Of a stretch of 64,000 bases of DNA, positions 62,169 to 64,000 are shown piece after piece. The stretch is from HGM04593 sp045634305 (GTDB taxonomy: Bacteria > Bacteroidota > Bacteroidia > Bacteroidales > Bacteroidaceae): positions 1-64,000 of the forward strand of contig JAZQZZ010000026.1 in assembly GCA_045634305.1 (NCBI GenBank). The letters are read 5' to 3'. The translations under genes were made by a program, and so were the position numbers. The notes beneath the pieces are model-generated. The model did no database searches. It was not told the origin of the DNA and saw only the letters and a program-made list of their open reading frames with translations. Each line of letters opens with the position of its first letter. The first letter of the stretch is position 1.

Positions 62169-62663
62169 ATGAAAAACATAATATCAATACCGGAAAGCGA
62201 GCTGCAACAGCAGATTGATTTAAGGAATTTCTACATGGGAGAATCGGCAAAGCGAAAAGACATGGATGCCGACACCATACAAAGCTGCAAAGACGATAAA
62301 GACCTGCTCCACATGTTCATACACACAGCATGTAACGCATTGGTCACTGCTGTTGCGCTCCGCTTTCCTTCAATAAGCTACACATTCGATAAAGATGAGG
62401 AAGATGAGGAACTGAAGATTATATTCGAGTTCGAAACAGAAAATGGGCAACGTAGCCATTTATTGCCGACGCTGCAACGTGCAATAACAGACTTCCTTGT
62501 AAACGAAACCATTATGCAATGGTTGCTGGTGCGCCGGCCCAATATGGCACAGACATATATAACTCTCCGTGCAAACCTGTACAGCAACGTAATGACAGTG
62601 TTTGCACAAATGTACAACAGTAAAAGAACAAGGCGCCGTGCAACAGACCTTGCCGGAATTTAA
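62169..62663 (+). CDS. Phage-associated protein, 164 aa, paralogue of the previous gene
   Basis: Same layout as the preceding gene: N-terminal helices, an acidic middle (DKDEEDEELKIIFEFE) and a C-terminal segment aligning with it at the A-I, V-N-x-T and W positions. It is 24 bases from its paralogue and 15 bases before the terminase gene, so the three are probably one operon. Confidence 0.65.
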   Translation: MKNIISIPESELQQQIDLRNFYMGESAKRKDMDADTIQSCKDDKDLLHMFIHTACNALVTAVALRFPSISYTFDKDEEDEELKIIFEFETENGQRSHLLPTLQRAITDFLVNETIMQWLLVRRPNMAQTYITLRANLYSNVMTVFAQMYNSKRTRRRATDLAGI

Positions 62664-62678
62664 AAGTATTTCCCAGTC

Positions 62679-64000
62679 ATGAAAAAAGAGGAAATAATAA
62701 TAGAGAACAAGAGACGGCTGAAAGAAATTTCGGCCGTTTATAATCCAGTTACAGGCGAAGGCTCCACTTCTGTACCACGCGTTGAAGTCTGCATTACAGG
62801 CTTCCCCATTGAAAAGATGTATCTGCCCGCAACCATGGTCTCTGAAGAGTTCGTCAGGCAACTGCAAGAACTAGGCGCTGAGGGTTATTTGCTCAATGTA
62901 GAGAACGCCATAGCCGGTAACCGCGACATCATAAGGTTGTGGCTACGGTTCTGCCTTCTACGCATAAGGCACGACTTTGAGTATTGGGCGCGCACAATGA
63001 CCACCATCAGCGACAAAGGCAAGGGGCGCGATACAGCATTCATTCTCAACCGCCCACAGCGCATATATCTGAAGGCAATGGAGACACTGCGTCTGCAGAA
63101 TAAACCCATTGACATAATCCTTTGTAAGGCACGCCAATGGGGAGGCAGCACGCTCACACAGCTTTACATGCTTTGGATTCAGCTTGTACACAAACAGAAC
63201 TGGAACAGTGTAATCTGTGGCGACATAGAAAAACAGTCATCCATCGTTGCCGGCATGCTTGCCAAGGTCATCAGCCGCTATCCGCAGTGGGCAAGCGGCG
63301 GCAAGAAGCTCACCACCACCCCCTATCAGGGCGCACAGAAAACACGTGTCATCAGTTACAGTAACAGCCGCTACTCACTTGGCTCGGCGCAAAAGCCCGA
63401 CTCATTGCGAAGCGAGGATATCAGCATGGCACACCTAACCGAGGTAGGCCTATGGAAAGCAACGCAAGGCAAGAAGCCTGAAGATCTTGTGCAATCAATC
63501 TTCGGTTCTATTGCAGCCGGTCCATACACAATGAAAGTTATAGAATCAACCGCAAAAGGAGTGGGCAACTACTTTCACCGCACATGGATTGACGCTACCG
63601 AACATAGAAATAACTTTACACCGGTCTTTATACCATGGTTTACTATAGACCTCTATAGCAAACAGTTGAAGGAAGAGGATTACGCACCGCTCATTGACAG
63701 TTTCAATGATTACGAGTACCATCTCTTTGAGCTTGGAGCAACGTTGGAAGCCATTGCCTGGTACCGTGACAAGCGCCGAGAGATGCCCGACGAGTGGCGT
63801 CTATTCTCCGAGTTTCCATCCACTGCAACCGAGGCATTCCAGAGCAGCGGACGCCGTGTATTCCGCATACCGTATGTAAACAATGCACGACGCGACTGCA
63901 TGCCACCCACGTTCATCGGCGACATAAAAGAGGGAATAGAGAACGGCAGACCGGCAACCGTATTTGAGCCTCTGGCACCAGGCGAACGGAGCGACGTCAA
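62679..64000 (+). CDS. Phage terminase large subunit, N-terminal part (cut by window edge)
   Basis: The open frame from ATG 62679 runs to the window end without a stop (440 codons seen). A P-loop-like CKARQWGGST lies at 149-158, an acidic Walker B-like stretch SMAHLTEVG at 249-257, and an IPWFTIDLYS segment further on fits large terminases that package DNA with ATP. The nuclease domain would lie past the edge. It shares the plus-strand unit with the two paralogous genes before it. Confidence 0.8.
   Translation, partial: MKKEEIIIENKRRLKEISAVYNPVTGEGSTSVPRVEVCITGFPIEKMYLPATMVSEEFVRQLQELGAEGYLLNVENAIAGNRDIIRLWLRFCLLRIRHDFEYWARTMTTISDKGKGRDTAFILNRPQRIYLKAMETLRLQNKPIDIILCKARQWGGSTLTQLYMLWIQLVHKQNWNSVICGDIEKQSSIVAGMLAKVISRYPQWASGGKKLTTTPYQGAQKTRVISYSNSRYSLGSAQKPDSLRSEDISMAHLTEVGLWKATQGKKPEDLVQSIFGSIAAGPYTMKVIESTAKGVGNYFHRTWIDATEHRNNFTPVFIPWFTIDLYSKQLKEEDYAPLIDSFNDYEYHLFELGATLEAIAWYRDKRREMPDEWRLFSEFPSTATEAFQSSGRRVFRIPYVNNARRDCMPPTFIGDIKEGIENGRPATVFEPLAPGERSDV

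Noticed and set aside
1..64000. tRNA and rRNA genes
   Set aside because: No cloverleaf-like or rRNA sequence was noticed in any gap; a tRNAscan run would be decisive.

Overview
The window looks like a piece of a Bacteroidales (phylum Bacteroidota) chromosome. Supporting signs are TAnnTTTG promoter -7 boxes, the order atpD-atpC-(atpI-like)-atpB-atpE-atpF-atpH-atpA-atpG with a short epsilon subunit and a long AtpB N-terminus, BspA-type leucine-rich-repeat proteins, a TIGR02757/DUF2400 protein, and a TolC/HlyD/ABC efflux cluster run by a sigma-54 two-component pair. Genus cannot be decided from the sequence alone. Almost all genes lie on the minus strand.

Layout. 0-5.5 kb: accessory genes (three BspA-like LRR proteins, a Cas4-like Fe-S nuclease/DEDD exonuclease of the DUF2779 type, small ORFs and decayed copies). 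5.5-12.1 kb: core genes maeB, TIGR02757, dapA, ligA and a lipoprotein. 12.3-19.8 kb: phage locus A (portal, a 1398-residue internal-virion-like protein, two small virion-type proteins, one divergent small gene). 19.8-27.7 kb: an island with an XRE regulator, a three-gene restriction-modification-like operon (two methyltransferase subunits plus a GIY-YIG/helicase) and a tyrosine recombinase beside a dense inverted-repeat cluster. 27.7-35.9 kb: the ATP synthase operon, interrupted by intergenic repeats. 36-38.4 kb: an S24 repressor and small genes. 38.4-52 kb: an efflux gene cluster (TolC, HlyD, three FtsX/MacB-type permeases, one ATPase) plus an NtrC-type regulator and its kinase, with a good sigma-54 promoter in front of tolC. 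52.2-53.6 kb: an unknown gene. 53.7-64 kb: phage locus B (tail-like protein, candidate unimolecular spanin, holin, adaptor-like proteins, major capsid, scaffold; divergently, three small genes and the large terminase, cut by the window edge).

The most interesting result is that loci A and B, 34 kb apart with core genes between them, look like two halves of one podovirus-type virion gene set: the portal is seen only in A, while terminase, capsid and scaffold are seen only in B. They share one promoter type in five copies: CAWWWCAGCAMCC placed so that its first base is exactly 33 nt upstream of a TWnnTTTG -7 box. This suggests a single regulon acting on a split or domesticated phage. A gene-transfer-agent-like system is one possibility; a prophage split by rearrangement, or an assembly artefact, are the alternatives. 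No endolysin, phage repressor or phage replication gene is visible in either locus.
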